A DNA stretch of 64,000 bases from Chitinophagales bacterium. GTDB lineage: Bacteria; Bacteroidota; Bacteroidia; Chitinophagales; JADIYW01. This document shows, piece after piece, positions 1 through 11,817 of the stretch (positions within the stretch are counted from its first letter, which is position 1; every line of letters starts with the position of its first letter). The position numbers and the translations under genes were made by a program. The notes below the pieces were generated by a model. That model searched no databases, was not told the origin of the DNA, and worked only from the letters and a program-made list of their open reading frames with translations. The stretch spans positions 201,422 to 265,421 of the forward strand of contig JAMLHI010000004.1 in the NCBI GenBank assembly GCA_023957235.1, read 5' to 3'.

Positions 1-160
<160 letters not shown>

Positions 161-364
161 TAGAGCGATACGCTCTTTACCTGCCGTTTGTTACATAGTA
201 AGTAGTAAGAAATGATATCTAAGATATATTTTCTGCTAGGTTTCTCAACAATATAACTCAAAGAGGAGATATATATGAAAATATATAGGAGAGAGAGGGA
301 AGAGTAGTAGCGATTGCCTAAGATTGGTGTAAAGACGAGGCCATATTGGCATATCGGACAATAC

Positions 365-438
365 AGTCTCGTAGCTCAGTTGGTTAGAGTACTACACTGA
401 TAATGTAGGGGTCCCCGGTTCAAATCCGGGCGGGACTA
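365..438 (+). tRNA. tRNA-Ile (anticodon GAT)
   Basis: A full cloverleaf can be drawn. The acceptor stem AGTCTCG pairs with CGGGACT, with one G-T pair. The anticodon stem CTACA/TGTAG holds loop CTGATAA, anticodon GAT. The T arm is CCCGG-TTCAAAT-CCGGG. The CCA end is not encoded. It sits in the 16S-23S spacer, where tRNA-Ile followed by tRNA-Ala is the usual arrangement. Confidence 0.97.
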
Positions 439-521
439 CGCAGAGGGGGAAGAGAGAGGAGGATTAAACAAAGAAGTTGAGCTACCGTTGACTTTTGCTG
501 GTCAACCGATAGCACAGAGAC

Positions 522-595
522 GGGGAATTAGCTCAGCTGGCTAGAGCATCTGCCTTGCACGCAGAGGGTCATCGGTTCGACTCCGATATTCTCCA
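522..595 (+). tRNA. tRNA-Ala (anticodon TGC)
   Basis: The acceptor stem GGGGAAT pairs with ATTCTCC. The anticodon stem TCTGC/GCAGA carries loop CTTGCAC, anticodon TGC. The T arm is ATCGG-TTCGACT-CCGAT. CCA is not encoded. It is the second tRNA of the 16S-23S spacer. Confidence 0.97.
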
Positions 596-711
596 CAAAA
601 TACAAAGAGTTCATTGACATACTGGAAGTAAAGAAAAAAGGACGTTGCCGGTAATTCTGTGTTGAAAGACATGCAAAAGGGGGATTACCAAAACGGCGAC
701 AAAAAATAGAT

Positions 712-3604
<2,893 letters not shown>

Positions 3605-3698
3605 ATAAGTTAGTATTTCGAGAGAGATACACCAAGAGTTCTAAAATTTACTTCCGGTTATGTCAACAATATACTGGCAACAGCAGCCACAAGAGACA

Positions 3699-3810
<112 letters not shown>

Positions 3811-3820
3811 TATCTATCTT

Positions 3821-3861
3821 CAAAGCCTTATGATATTCCTTCATAAGGCTTTGTCGTTTTT
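3821..3861 (+). terminator. rRNA operon terminator
   Basis: A perfect 13-bp stem (CAAAGCCTTATGA with TCATAAGGCTTTG) and a 7-nt loop are followed by TCGTTTTT. It lies 11 bases after the 5S gene and is a typical intrinsic terminator for the rRNA operon. Confidence 0.93.
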
Positions 3862-3906
3862 AGAAGGAAAATATGCTAAAAGATATAATATATATTTAAT
3901 TCTTTC

Positions 3907-3940
3907 TTGTTGCTAATTATTTAACTTATTACTACCTTTG
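3907..3940 (+). promoter_or_regulatory. Bacteroidota-type promoter of rpsA
   Basis: The box TACCTTTG at 3933-3940 matches the Bacteroidota -7 element TAnnTTTG. A TTGTTG sequence lies 20 bases upstream, about where the -33 TTTG element belongs. Transcription would start near 3946, giving a leader of about 50 nt before the GTG start of rpsA. Confidence 0.65.
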
Positions 3941-3998
3941 CGCTCCATTGTTATTCAATGGGGAAATTATTTTATTTTTTAACCTTAAAAATTGAGTT

Positions 3999-5789
3999 GT
4001 GTCTGAACAACAAAAAAAACATGCTGTAGAGTTTGACTGGAATGTAAACAAATATGGCGCACAAACTTACTCTTCTGATAAAAAGAAAGAATTAGAAGAT
4101 ATTTACGATGGTACATTTAAAACTTTCGAAGAAGGTGAAATTGTAAATGCTACTGTTACTCAAATTACTGACTCTGATATTGTTTTGAATATCGGCTTTA
4201 AATCTGACGGATTGATTCCTCGTTCTGAATTTAGAGATTTGGATCTTAAAGTAGGAGACGAAGTAGATGTATATGTTGAGTCAAAAGAAAACAAAAAAGG
4301 TCAATTGATTTTATCTAGAAAGAAAGCCAAATTAACTAAGGCTTGGGATAAAATTGTTGAAGCACATGAACAGGATATTATTGTGACTGGCCGTGTTGTT
4401 AGTAAAACAAAAGGTGGACTTATTGTTGATGTTTTCGGTATGGAAACTTTTCTTCCAGGTTCTCAAATTGATGTTAAGCCAATTTTGGATTATGATCAGT
4501 TTGTTGGAAAAACAATGGAGTTCAAAGTGGTGAAAATTAATGATATTATCAAAAATGCAGTAGTTTCTCACAAAGCATTAATTGAAAGTGATTTAGAATC
4601 TCAACGTCAAGAAATTATTTCTAAATTAGAAAAAGGTCAAATTCTTGAAGGTGTTATTAAGAACATTACTGATTTTGGAGCGTTTATTGACCTAGGTGGA
4701 GTTGATGGTTTGCTTTATATTACTGATATTTCTTGGGGTAGAATCAATCATCCATCTGAAGTATTGGAATTGAATCAAAAAATTAATGTTGCAGTTCTAG
4801 AGTTTGATGATAACAAAAAACGTATTTCTTTAGGATTGAAGCAATTACAATCTCATCCATGGGATACATTGCAAACTGATATTGCTGTAGGTACTCATGT
4901 TGAAGGGAAAATTGTTAATATCGAAGATTATGGTGCTTTCTTAGAAATCACTCCAGGAGTAGAAGGTTTGATACACGTGTCTGAAGTTAATTGGAGCAAT
5001 CAGCCTATCAATTCGAGAGACTTCTTCCACTTGGGTGATGAGTTTAAAGCAGTTGTTGTTACTGTTGATAGAGAGGAACGTAAAATGTCCTTGAGTTTGA
5101 AACAAATGACTGAAGATCCTTGGAAAGCTGTTACTGAAAAATATCCAGTAGGTAGTCGTCATAAAGGATTAGTGAAAAATATCACCCCTTATGGCGTATT
5201 TGTTGAGCTTGATGATGTTATCGGTGGTATGGTTCATATCTCTGATTTGTCATGGACAAAACGTTTTAATCACCCTTCTGAATATACTAAAGTGGGAGAT
5301 GAGCTAGATGTGATTGTTAATGAAATTGATGGCGATAATAGAAAAATTGTTTTAGGACATAAGCAATTAGAAGAAGATCCTTGGGATACTTTTGAAAATA
5401 TCTTCCCTGTGGGTTCAATTCATGAAGCTACTGTTGTGAAAAGAGAAGATAAAGGTGCTATTATTCAATTGCCTTATGGTATTGAAGCATTTGCTCCTAC
5501 TCGTCACATTAAGAAAGAGGATGGAAAATTGGCTGATGTTGATGAAGTTCTTGAATTTAAAGTGATTGAATTTGAAAGAGAAGAGAAAAGAATTATCGTT
5601 TCTCATACTAGAGTAATTGAAGATCAAAAAGTTGAAGAAAAAGCTAAAGCAACTAAAGAAAAGAAGAAAGTTGAGAAGAAAGCAAAAGATGCAGTGAGAG
5701 ATAATAACTCTAAAGTAGAAAAATCTACTTTGGGAGATTTAGATATTCTTTCTGAATTGAAAGCTAAAATGGAAAAAGATTCTAAATAA
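3999..5789 (+). CDS. rpsA: 30S ribosomal protein S1
   Basis: S1 binds mRNA on the 30S subunit and helps initiation on structured or leader-poor messages, which matters in Bacteroidota that rarely use Shine-Dalgarno sites. Six S1/OB repeats start near residues 46, 126, 212, 297, 384 and 470. Repeats 3-5 carry the typical G-FG(A/V)F core (for example ITDFGAFIDLGGVDGL). A lysine/glutamate-rich tail follows. The length of 596 aa fits the phylum. Translation starts at a GTG: an in-frame TGA lies two codons upstream, so no earlier start exists. The gene is monocistronic, with a promoter in front and a terminator behind. Confidence 0.96.
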   Translation: MSEQQKKHAVEFDWNVNKYGAQTYSSDKKKELEDIYDGTFKTFEEGEIVNATVTQITDSDIVLNIGFKSDGLIPRSEFRDLDLKVGDEVDVYVESKENKKGQLILSRKKAKLTKAWDKIVEAHEQDIIVTGRVVSKTKGGLIVDVFGMETFLPGSQIDVKPILDYDQFVGKTMEFKVVKINDIIKNAVVSHKALIESDLESQRQEIISKLEKGQILEGVIKNITDFGAFIDLGGVDGLLYITDISWGRINHPSEVLELNQKINVAVLEFDDNKKRISLGLKQLQSHPWDTLQTDIAVGTHVEGKIVNIEDYGAFLEITPGVEGLIHVSEVNWSNQPINSRDFFHLGDEFKAVVVTVDREERKMSLSLKQMTEDPWKAVTEKYPVGSRHKGLVKNITPYGVFVELDDVIGGMVHISDLSWTKRFNHPSEYTKVGDELDVIVNEIDGDNRKIVLGHKQLEEDPWDTFENIFPVGSIHEATVVKREDKGAIIQLPYGIEAFAPTRHIKKEDGKLADVDEVLEFKVIEFEREEKRIIVSHTRVIEDQKVEEKAKATKEKKKVEKKAKDAVRDNNSKVEKSTLGDLDILSELKAKMEKDSK

Positions 5790-5813
5790 AATTTTTCTTT
5801 TTATATTATATAG

Positions 5814-5846
5814 ATACCCTGACAGAAATGTTAGGGTATTTTTTTT
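5814..5846 (+). terminator. terminator after rpsA
   Basis: An 11-bp stem (ATACCCTGACA with TGTTAGGGTAT, one G-T pair) with loop GAAA is followed by a run of T residues. It separates rpsA from the symporter gene. Confidence 0.9.
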
Positions 5847-5999
5847 GATTGAATTTGATTTTTTGAAAATAATATGGATGAGTCTTTTCTGATAACTTGT
5901 TTTGTCTGATTAAATTGTTTTTAATGTCTGTTCTTGTTAATTTATTTCTTCTTAGATTAGTAAATTGTTTTTATTGATAAACTGATTTATTGTAGTTGA

Positions 6000-7544
6000 A
6001 TGTCTCCAATTTTAATTTTATTCTGCATTTTAGGTTATTTCTCGCTTTTACTGATTATATCAAAAATTACTTCTAAAGATGCTGATAATGATTCTTATTT
6101 TATTGGCAATAGAAAATCTCCATGGTTTCTTGTAGCATTTGGTCTGATAGCTGATTCTTTATCAGGTGTAACTTATATTTCTGTTCCAGGAGCTGTAGGT
6201 AAGAGTCAATTTAGCTATATGCAATTGGTGTTGGGCTACTTGTTTGGATATCTAGTCATTTCGTATGTTCTACTTCCTATCTACTATAGAATGCAATTGA
6301 CTAGTATTTATGTGTATTTGAGAGAACGATTTGGAGTAACTTCTCAAAAAACAGGTTCCTTTTTCTTCTTGTTGTCTCGCTTATTTGGCTCTGCTGCACG
6401 TTTGTATTTAGCATCAATAGTTATGCAGACCTTTTTATTTACTCCTTTAGGGATTCCATTTGAATTATCTGTCACGATTTTAATTGCTTTAATATTGACA
6501 TATACATACAAAGGAGGCATTAAAACTTTAGTTTACACAGACACCTTGCAGTCTTTGTTATTATTAATGGGATTGTTATTGACGATAATATTTATCATGA
6601 GGGATTTGAATTTTGGAGTAATAGATACAGTTCAAGCAGTTTATCAAAGTGAGTATAGCAAGATGTTTTTTTGGGATTTTCGTGAAACCAATTTTTTTAT
6701 TAAACAATTTTTGGGAGGAATGTTTATCGCTATTGCAATGACAGGCTTGGATCAGAATATGATGCAGAAAAATTTGAGTTGCCCAAGTTTAAAAGCAGCC
6801 CAACGTAATATCAATTCTTTCAGTTTAGTAGTTGTCTTAGTGAATTTGCTGTTTCTGAGTTTAGGAGCCTTGTTGTATATCTATTCAGAACGAAATCAAT
6901 TGCCTATTCCTCAGGTTTCAGATGAATTATATCCACTCTTAGCATTTGAACATTTAGGATTTTGGGCTGGATTAGTATTTATTATAGGCTTATCTGCAGC
7001 TACTTTTTCGAGTTCAGATTCTGTATTGACTGCCCTTACTACTTCTTTTTATATTGATTTTCTAAAAAAAGATGAACATCAAGAAGATGAATCCCAATTG
7101 AAAAAAAAGAGATATATTATTCATTTCTGTTTTGCGATCTTATTACTTGCAGTTATATTAGGCATAAAAGTATTGAATGATAAAAATATTGCCATTATTG
7201 ATTTGGTGTTTCTGTTGGCAGGATACACTTATGGACCCTTGTTAGGCTTGTTTTTTTTGGGGATATTTACAAAAGTACAACTTCGCGAAAAATGGGTTCC
7301 TCTTGTTGCAGTTTTATCACCATTGGTGGGGCATTCTCTTAAAACGATTTTAAATTTTCCCGCATTAGAAGTGATGCATTTAGAGGGTAATTTGGGTGCC
7401 TATTACCAATTAATGTTTCAAATAGGCCAATGGTTGAACCAATCTTTAAATATTTCTTTAAATTATCGTATTGGTAATGAATTGATTTTAATCAATGGTA
7501 TAATTATGGTGATTGGATTATTATGTATATCAAAAAAAAATTAG
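6000..7544 (+). CDS. sodium:solute symporter (SSS family)
   Basis: This is a polytopic inner-membrane protein of 514 aa with about 13 hydrophobic segments, the size and layout of the Na+/solute symporter family (TC 2.A.21). Family features include the N-terminal ADNDSYFIGNRKSPWFLVAFG stretch, the early segment with SGVTYISVPG, and the GLSAATFSSSDSVLTALTTS motif around residues 330-350, the region that contributes to Na+ binding. The substrate cannot be read from sequence. It starts at ATG and ends 3 bases before the LOG-family gene, so it probably heads the operon reaching to bcp. Confidence 0.88.
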   Translation: MSPILILFCILGYFSLLLIISKITSKDADNDSYFIGNRKSPWFLVAFGLIADSLSGVTYISVPGAVGKSQFSYMQLVLGYLFGYLVISYVLLPIYYRMQLTSIYVYLRERFGVTSQKTGSFFFLLSRLFGSAARLYLASIVMQTFLFTPLGIPFELSVTILIALILTYTYKGGIKTLVYTDTLQSLLLLMGLLLTIIFIMRDLNFGVIDTVQAVYQSEYSKMFFWDFRETNFFIKQFLGGMFIAIAMTGLDQNMMQKNLSCPSLKAAQRNINSFSLVVVLVNLLFLSLGALLYIYSERNQLPIPQVSDELYPLLAFEHLGFWAGLVFIIGLSAATFSSSDSVLTALTTSFYIDFLKKDEHQEDESQLKKKRYIIHFCFAILLLAVILGIKVLNDKNIAIIDLVFLLAGYTYGPLLGLFFLGIFTKVQLREKWVPLVAVLSPLVGHSLKTILNFPALEVMHLEGNLGAYYQLMFQIGQWLNQSLNISLNYRIGNELILINGIIMVIGLLCISKKN

Positions 7545-7547
7545 AAA

Positions 7548-8264
7548 ATGACAAAACACGAGTTTAAAATTAAAAAACCTTACAGAGACCGTTCTTGGAC
7601 GCAGATAAATGCATCAAATAGTTGGGCAATATTTAGAATTATGTCTGAATTTGTTGATGCTTATGAGAAAATGAATAAGATAGGGCCTTGTATTTCAGTA
7701 TTTGGTTCAGCTAGAACAAGGAGTAATTCCAAACATTATAAAATGGCAGTTGAGCTTTCTCAAAGGATTGTAGAAGAAGGATATGGCGTGATTACTGGTG
7801 GTGGACCTGGAATAATGGAAGCAGCCAATCGTGGAGCTAAAAAAGCTGGAGGACGTTCTGTAGGTATGAATATAGAATTACCACATGAACAAGGACATAA
7901 TCAGTATATTGATTCAGATAAAGTGATTAATTTTCATTATTTCTTTGTCAGAAAAGTTGCACTTGTCAAATATGCACAAGGCTTTGTTTTTTTTCCAGGT
8001 GGTTTTGGTACGATGGATGAAGTGTTTGAAGTTATCACTTTAGTTCAAACCAAAAAAATTGATAGAATACCTTTAGTTTTTTTTGGTAAGAGATATTGGG
8101 GTGGATTATTAAAATGGATTTCTTCTACTATGTTGAATAATCATCATTATATTAATGAAGGAGATTTGGATTTATTTTTGCTGACAGATGATGTAGAAGA
8201 AGCTATTGTATATATCAATTCATTTTATGATCAACCTGAATGTACTATGTCACCTAACTTTTAA
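7548..8264 (+). CDS. LOG-family Rossmann-fold protein (TIGR00730 type)
   Basis: The protein has 238 aa and the two signatures of the LOG / lysine-decarboxylase-like family: GGGPGIMEAANRGA at about 84-97 and PGGFGTMDE at about 150-158. Several characterised members are cytokinin riboside 5'-monophosphate phosphoribohydrolases that release a free base from a nucleoside monophosphate; other bacterial members act more generally on nucleotides. The N-terminal extension of about 40 residues before VFGSAR is common in Bacteroidota members. It is packed between the symporter and the M23 peptidase. Confidence 0.88.
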   Translation: MTKHEFKIKKPYRDRSWTQINASNSWAIFRIMSEFVDAYEKMNKIGPCISVFGSARTRSNSKHYKMAVELSQRIVEEGYGVITGGGPGIMEAANRGAKKAGGRSVGMNIELPHEQGHNQYIDSDKVINFHYFFVRKVALVKYAQGFVFFPGGFGTMDEVFEVITLVQTKKIDRIPLVFFGKRYWGGLLKWISSTMLNNHHYINEGDLDLFLLTDDVEEAIVYINSFYDQPECTMSPNF

Positions 8265-9963
8265 AAGGATATTTTTTGTAACTCTGATTGTATTATCAGT
8301 ATATGATACTTATTCTCAAACTTATATAGAGAAGGGTTATAATTATTCAACTAAGTTTCACTCACCTTTAAATGGGGAGTTATATGTCAATGGAACTTTT
8401 GGAGAACCACGTACCAACCATTATCATTCGGGTTTAGATTTTAAAACCAATGGGAAAATTGGCGAAAAAGTATTGAGTGCTGAATCGGGTTATGTGTCAA
8501 GAATAAAAGTCAGTGCAACAGGCTATGGTAATGCACTGTACATAGATCATGCTAATCATCTGACTACAGTATATGCTCATTTGGATAGATTTGTTGAACC
8601 TATTGCTCAATGGATTAAAAAGGTACAATATGAAAAACAATCATTTGAAATAGACACAGTTTTGAAGGAGAAGATTTTCTTCTTTAAGTCTGGGGAACAG
8701 ATTGCTTTTTCTGGTAATAGTGGTGGGAGCGGAGGACCTCATTTGCATTTTGAAGTCAGAGCAACAGAGAGTGAATTGGCTTTAAATCCTATGGCATTTG
8801 GTCTGAATATTAAAGATGATTTAGCTCCTGAAATTACTCATTTGAAAGTTTATTCTCTTCAAAATAGCTTTTATGATACAAAAGGAGAGCTAGTCAATAT
8901 TAGAAAGATAAAAAATGGACAATGGTTGGCTGATGAAGTCTTGGTGCCTGAAGGTCAATTTGTTTTTTCTATTAGAGCATTTGATCATCAAAATCTGACT
9001 CCTTCTAATAAAAATGGTATTCCTGAATTGAAAATGTGGGTGGATAGCCAATTGGTTTTTCATAGAAATCTTCGATATATAGATTTTAGTTTGACCAAGT
9101 ATGTCAATGCCACTGTTGATTACTGTGATAAATTAAAACAAGGAAGTGATTTTTATTTAATGACTCAACTACCAGGGAATGAAGAAATAAGTGCTTATAC
9201 TTCTTCTCCTTCTGATGGAAGACTTTCAATATTGGAAGGAGAAATTAAAAATATCGAATTGCAATTGATAGATTTTCATGGAAATATTTCAAAAATAAGT
9301 GTTAGAGTGAAGGGAACTAAATCTCACTTTCGGAACATAAATTATTTATCACCCTTATCTATTAATGGTGCAAAAAAATTAGATGGAGCAATATTGACAT
9401 GGGGAAAATCTTCTTTTTATGATTTGATACCTGATCTACCTATCAATATGACTAAGGGTGTCTATAGTCAGAAATACAATTTATATAGAGATGAAGTATT
9501 TCCCTTTCATAAAGGAGTGATTTTGAATTTTTCAAAATGGTCTATATCTGATACCTTAAGCAGTAAAATGATTGGAGTAGCTTGGAATGCTAAAAATCAA
9601 AAAAAATCTTTTCCAACAGAAGTTCATGATCATCAAATATCTGTTCAGGTATTAGAACCTAGTATCGTCTATTTGGATATAGATACGATAGCACCTAAGA
9701 TTGAATTGCTGAATTATAACACCACTCATCAGTCATTTTCTGGTTCAAAAGTGAATGTAAAAATAACAGATGATTTGAGTGGTATTTCTTCTTATAAAGG
9801 TTATATTGATGGGAAATGGGTATTATTTGAATATGATGCAAAGAATGACTTATTGACATATTATTTTGATCAACTTGCTAAAGGAGAACATCAATTAAAA
9901 TTATTAGTCAAAGATTTCAAGAACAATACCTCTGTAATAAATGTTAAATTCAAAAAGCTATAA
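8227..9963 (+). CDS. M23 (LytM-type) zinc metallopeptidase, exported
   Basis: This is a predicted peptidoglycan endopeptidase. A hydrophobic signal segment (KRIFFVTLIVLSVYDTYSQ) is followed by the M23 domain, with ligand motif HYHSGLDF near residues 65-72, TVYAHL, and HLHFEV near 171. The remaining 400 residues form a beta-rich extension of unknown role. The only in-frame ATG before the signal peptide is at 8227, inside the end of the LOG gene, so the genes overlap by 38 bases in different frames. A TTG at 8206 is also in frame but less likely. No start codon is available between the LOG stop and the signal peptide core, so the overlap seems real. Confidence 0.87.
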   Translation: MINLNVLCHLTFKRIFFVTLIVLSVYDTYSQTYIEKGYNYSTKFHSPLNGELYVNGTFGEPRTNHYHSGLDFKTNGKIGEKVLSAESGYVSRIKVSATGYGNALYIDHANHLTTVYAHLDRFVEPIAQWIKKVQYEKQSFEIDTVLKEKIFFFKSGEQIAFSGNSGGSGGPHLHFEVRATESELALNPMAFGLNIKDDLAPEITHLKVYSLQNSFYDTKGELVNIRKIKNGQWLADEVLVPEGQFVFSIRAFDHQNLTPSNKNGIPELKMWVDSQLVFHRNLRYIDFSLTKYVNATVDYCDKLKQGSDFYLMTQLPGNEEISAYTSSPSDGRLSILEGEIKNIELQLIDFHGNISKISVRVKGTKSHFRNINYLSPLSINGAKKLDGAILTWGKSSFYDLIPDLPINMTKGVYSQKYNLYRDEVFPFHKGVILNFSKWSISDTLSSKMIGVAWNAKNQKKSFPTEVHDHQISVQVLEPSIVYLDIDTIAPKIELLNYNTTHQSFSGSKVNVKITDDLSGISSYKGYIDGKWVLFEYDAKNDLLTYYFDQLAKGEHQLKLLVKDFKNNTSVINVKFKKL

Positions 9964-9965
9964 AA

Positions 9966-10424
9966 ATGATGAAAGTAGGAAGCCAATTGCCAGATATTGA
10001 TGTGACTAATCAATATCATGAAATCGTTAATCTGTCAAAATTGAAAGGTAGAAAATTGATTATTTATTTTTATCCCAAAGATGATACACCTGGTTGTACT
10101 GCTGAGGCTTGTAATTTCAGAGACAATTATTCTGATTTAGAAAAAGCAGGATATACAGTGATAGGCGTGAGTGCTGATGATGCCAATAAGCATACAAAAT
10201 TTATTGATAAATACAGTTTGCCATTTACCTTATTAGCCGATACAGACAAACTGCTTTCTAATGCTTTTGGGGTATGGGGGCTTAAAAAATTTATGGGAAA
10301 GGAGTACGAAGGGATTAATCGGACAACATTTATTACTAATGAAAATGGGATAATTACTCATGTAATTAAAAAAGTAGATACTAAGAATAGCACTCAACAA
10401 ATATTGGACTTATTGGCTATATAA
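9966..10424 (+). CDS. bcp: thioredoxin-dependent thiol peroxidase, Bcp/PrxQ type
   Basis: This cytoplasmic peroxiredoxin reduces H2O2 and organic hydroperoxides using thioredoxin. The motif FYPKDDTPGCTAEACNFRD contains the peroxidatic Cys (about 44) and a second Cys five residues later, as in the atypical two-Cys Bcp proteins. The length of 152 aa is normal. The gene starts two bases after the M23 stop, so it is probably co-transcribed. Either of two consecutive ATG codons could start it. It ends 15 bases from the convergent TPR/anti-sigma-like gene. Confidence 0.94.
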   Translation: MMKVGSQLPDIDVTNQYHEIVNLSKLKGRKLIIYFYPKDDTPGCTAEACNFRDNYSDLEKAGYTVIGVSADDANKHTKFIDKYSLPFTLLADTDKLLSNAFGVWGLKKFMGKEYEGINRTTFITNENGIITHVIKKVDTKNSTQQILDLLAI

Positions 10425-10439
10425 TTTTTAGTCTTTCCT

Positions 10440-11177
10440 CTATTTCAATTGAGATAATTTATTGTATAGTTCACCTGCACTGCTAGAATAATAATTATTT
10501 TTAGTATGAGAGATACTCTCCAAGATAGCTTTGGATGTTTGTATTTCACCTCTTCTCAGATGTGCTAATGCCAAATACCATTGGATATCTTCATCATAAT
10601 TGGAGTTTTGAGGGGCATGATTATTAAATAAAAGAATAGCTTTGTCGTATTCACCTGTATTGATATACGAAAGCCCTAAAAATAAAGTGTACTTAGAATT
10701 ATTGGGAGATTCGGCTAATAATTCACTATAGAACATAATTGACTTTTTATATTCCAACTCATCATAGGCATCTGAAGCTTGTTTAGCTTTACTTTCAATA
10801 TCTTGTGTTTTTTCCTCTCCTCTAAAATTATCTTCTGGAGCATCCAATGGTCGATAATATTCGGTATATAGGGAGATGTTGGTGTCCTTGGGTTGTTCAT
10901 AAAGTATGCTAATACCTATACCTATGGCTATTAAAAAGACAGCGGCGATACTCATCGGAATACTTAACTTTTTCCAAATACTTGTTTTAGAAATACTTTC
11001 ACTTTTAGAAATTGTGATTGTCTGTTGATCTATTAAATAATCTAATTTTTGATGAATATCTTCCCAATTTTCAAAGCCAATATTTTCCCATCCTTCCTGA
11101 GCCTCTTTGTCAAAATCGGACATAATTTGATTAGAAGACAAATCCTCTTTAATTTTATTTCTATTATTTTTGTTCAT
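10440..11177 (-). CDS. single-pass membrane protein with TPR-like domain, probable sigma-factor partner
   Basis: The protein has 245 aa. The N-terminal cytoplasmic part (about 1-70) is acidic and lysine-rich and contains GWENIGFENWEDIHQKLDYL. One transmembrane helix lies near 74-92 (SIPMSIAAVFLIAIGIGISIL). The outer half carries TPR-like helical pairs (ELEYKKSIMFYSELLAESP, LGLSYINTGEYDKAILLF). The gene overlaps the 3' end of an ECF sigma-factor gene by 14 bases. That position and topology are typical of anti-sigma factors, but I see no clear zinc anti-sigma motif, so this role is inferred from context. Confidence 0.7.
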   Translation of the reverse strand: MNKNNRNKIKEDLSSNQIMSDFDKEAQEGWENIGFENWEDIHQKLDYLIDQQTITISKSESISKTSIWKKLSIPMSIAAVFLIAIGIGISILYEQPKDTNISLYTEYYRPLDAPEDNFRGEEKTQDIESKAKQASDAYDELEYKKSIMFYSELLAESPNNSKYTLFLGLSYINTGEYDKAILLFNNHAPQNSNYDEDIQWYLALAHLRRGEIQTSKAILESISHTKNNYYSSSAGELYNKLSQLK

Positions 11178-11751
11178 AGCGATAACCTTTTGATTCCAGA
11201 AAAATTTTCAAATTTCTTTTTCCATTTTGGATATGACTCTTGACCTGTTTAATATCAAAATCTGTTATCTCGGCAATTTGAACGTAACTTTTACTCTGTA
11301 AATAAAACAACTCAACACATATTTGCTGAGCTTCTTTTAAACTCTCTAATCCTAATTTTAATATTCTTTCTGAATCAATTCCATTTTCTGTAATATTAAG
11401 ATGCGTATCACTGTCATTTTCCATAATATTATCAGAAAATTCTTCCACATATTGAAATTGATGTGTTTTGTTTTTGCGAATATGGAGTAAAATATAATTT
11501 TTGCTGACTACATAAAGCCAAGATTTGAAGTATGTGATGGAGTTGTCTTTGAGTTTGTCTAATAAGATTTGAAATATATGACTGGTAGCATCCTCTGCTT
11601 CATGTTGATTGTTGAAATATTTATAACAAAGACCAAAGACTAAACTCACGTACCTTTTGTATAAGATAGCCATATATTGATTGTCTCCATTCAATTGATA
11701 TGAAGCAATTAATTCTTGATCCGATAAGTCTGAATATGAGTTCCTATCCAT
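11164..11751 (-). CDS. ECF-type RNA polymerase sigma-70 family factor
   Basis: The protein has 195 aa. Region 2 spans about residues 25-90 (LYKRYVSLVFGLCYKYFNNQHEAEDATSHIF, in pieces LVFGLCYKYF and EAEDATSHIFQ), and region 4 is near 135-190 (QQICVELFYLQSKSYVQIAE, then QVKSHIQNGKRNLK, a helix-turn-helix). It would direct RNA polymerase to a small stress or envelope regulon. It overlaps the membrane/TPR partner gene, suggesting translational coupling. The target genes are not visible. Confidence 0.9.
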   Translation of the reverse strand: MDRNSYSDLSDQELIASYQLNGDNQYMAILYKRYVSLVFGLCYKYFNNQHEAEDATSHIFQILLDKLKDNSITYFKSWLYVVSKNYILLHIRKNKTHQFQYVEEFSDNIMENDSDTHLNITENGIDSERILKLGLESLKEAQQICVELFYLQSKSYVQIAEITDFDIKQVKSHIQNGKRNLKIFLESKGYRYEQK

Positions 11752-11817
11752 TCTGTTGATACAATTTTATAAAAGGTATAAAAAAAATATCATATTTAAT
11801 AATCAATTCAGTAAATC

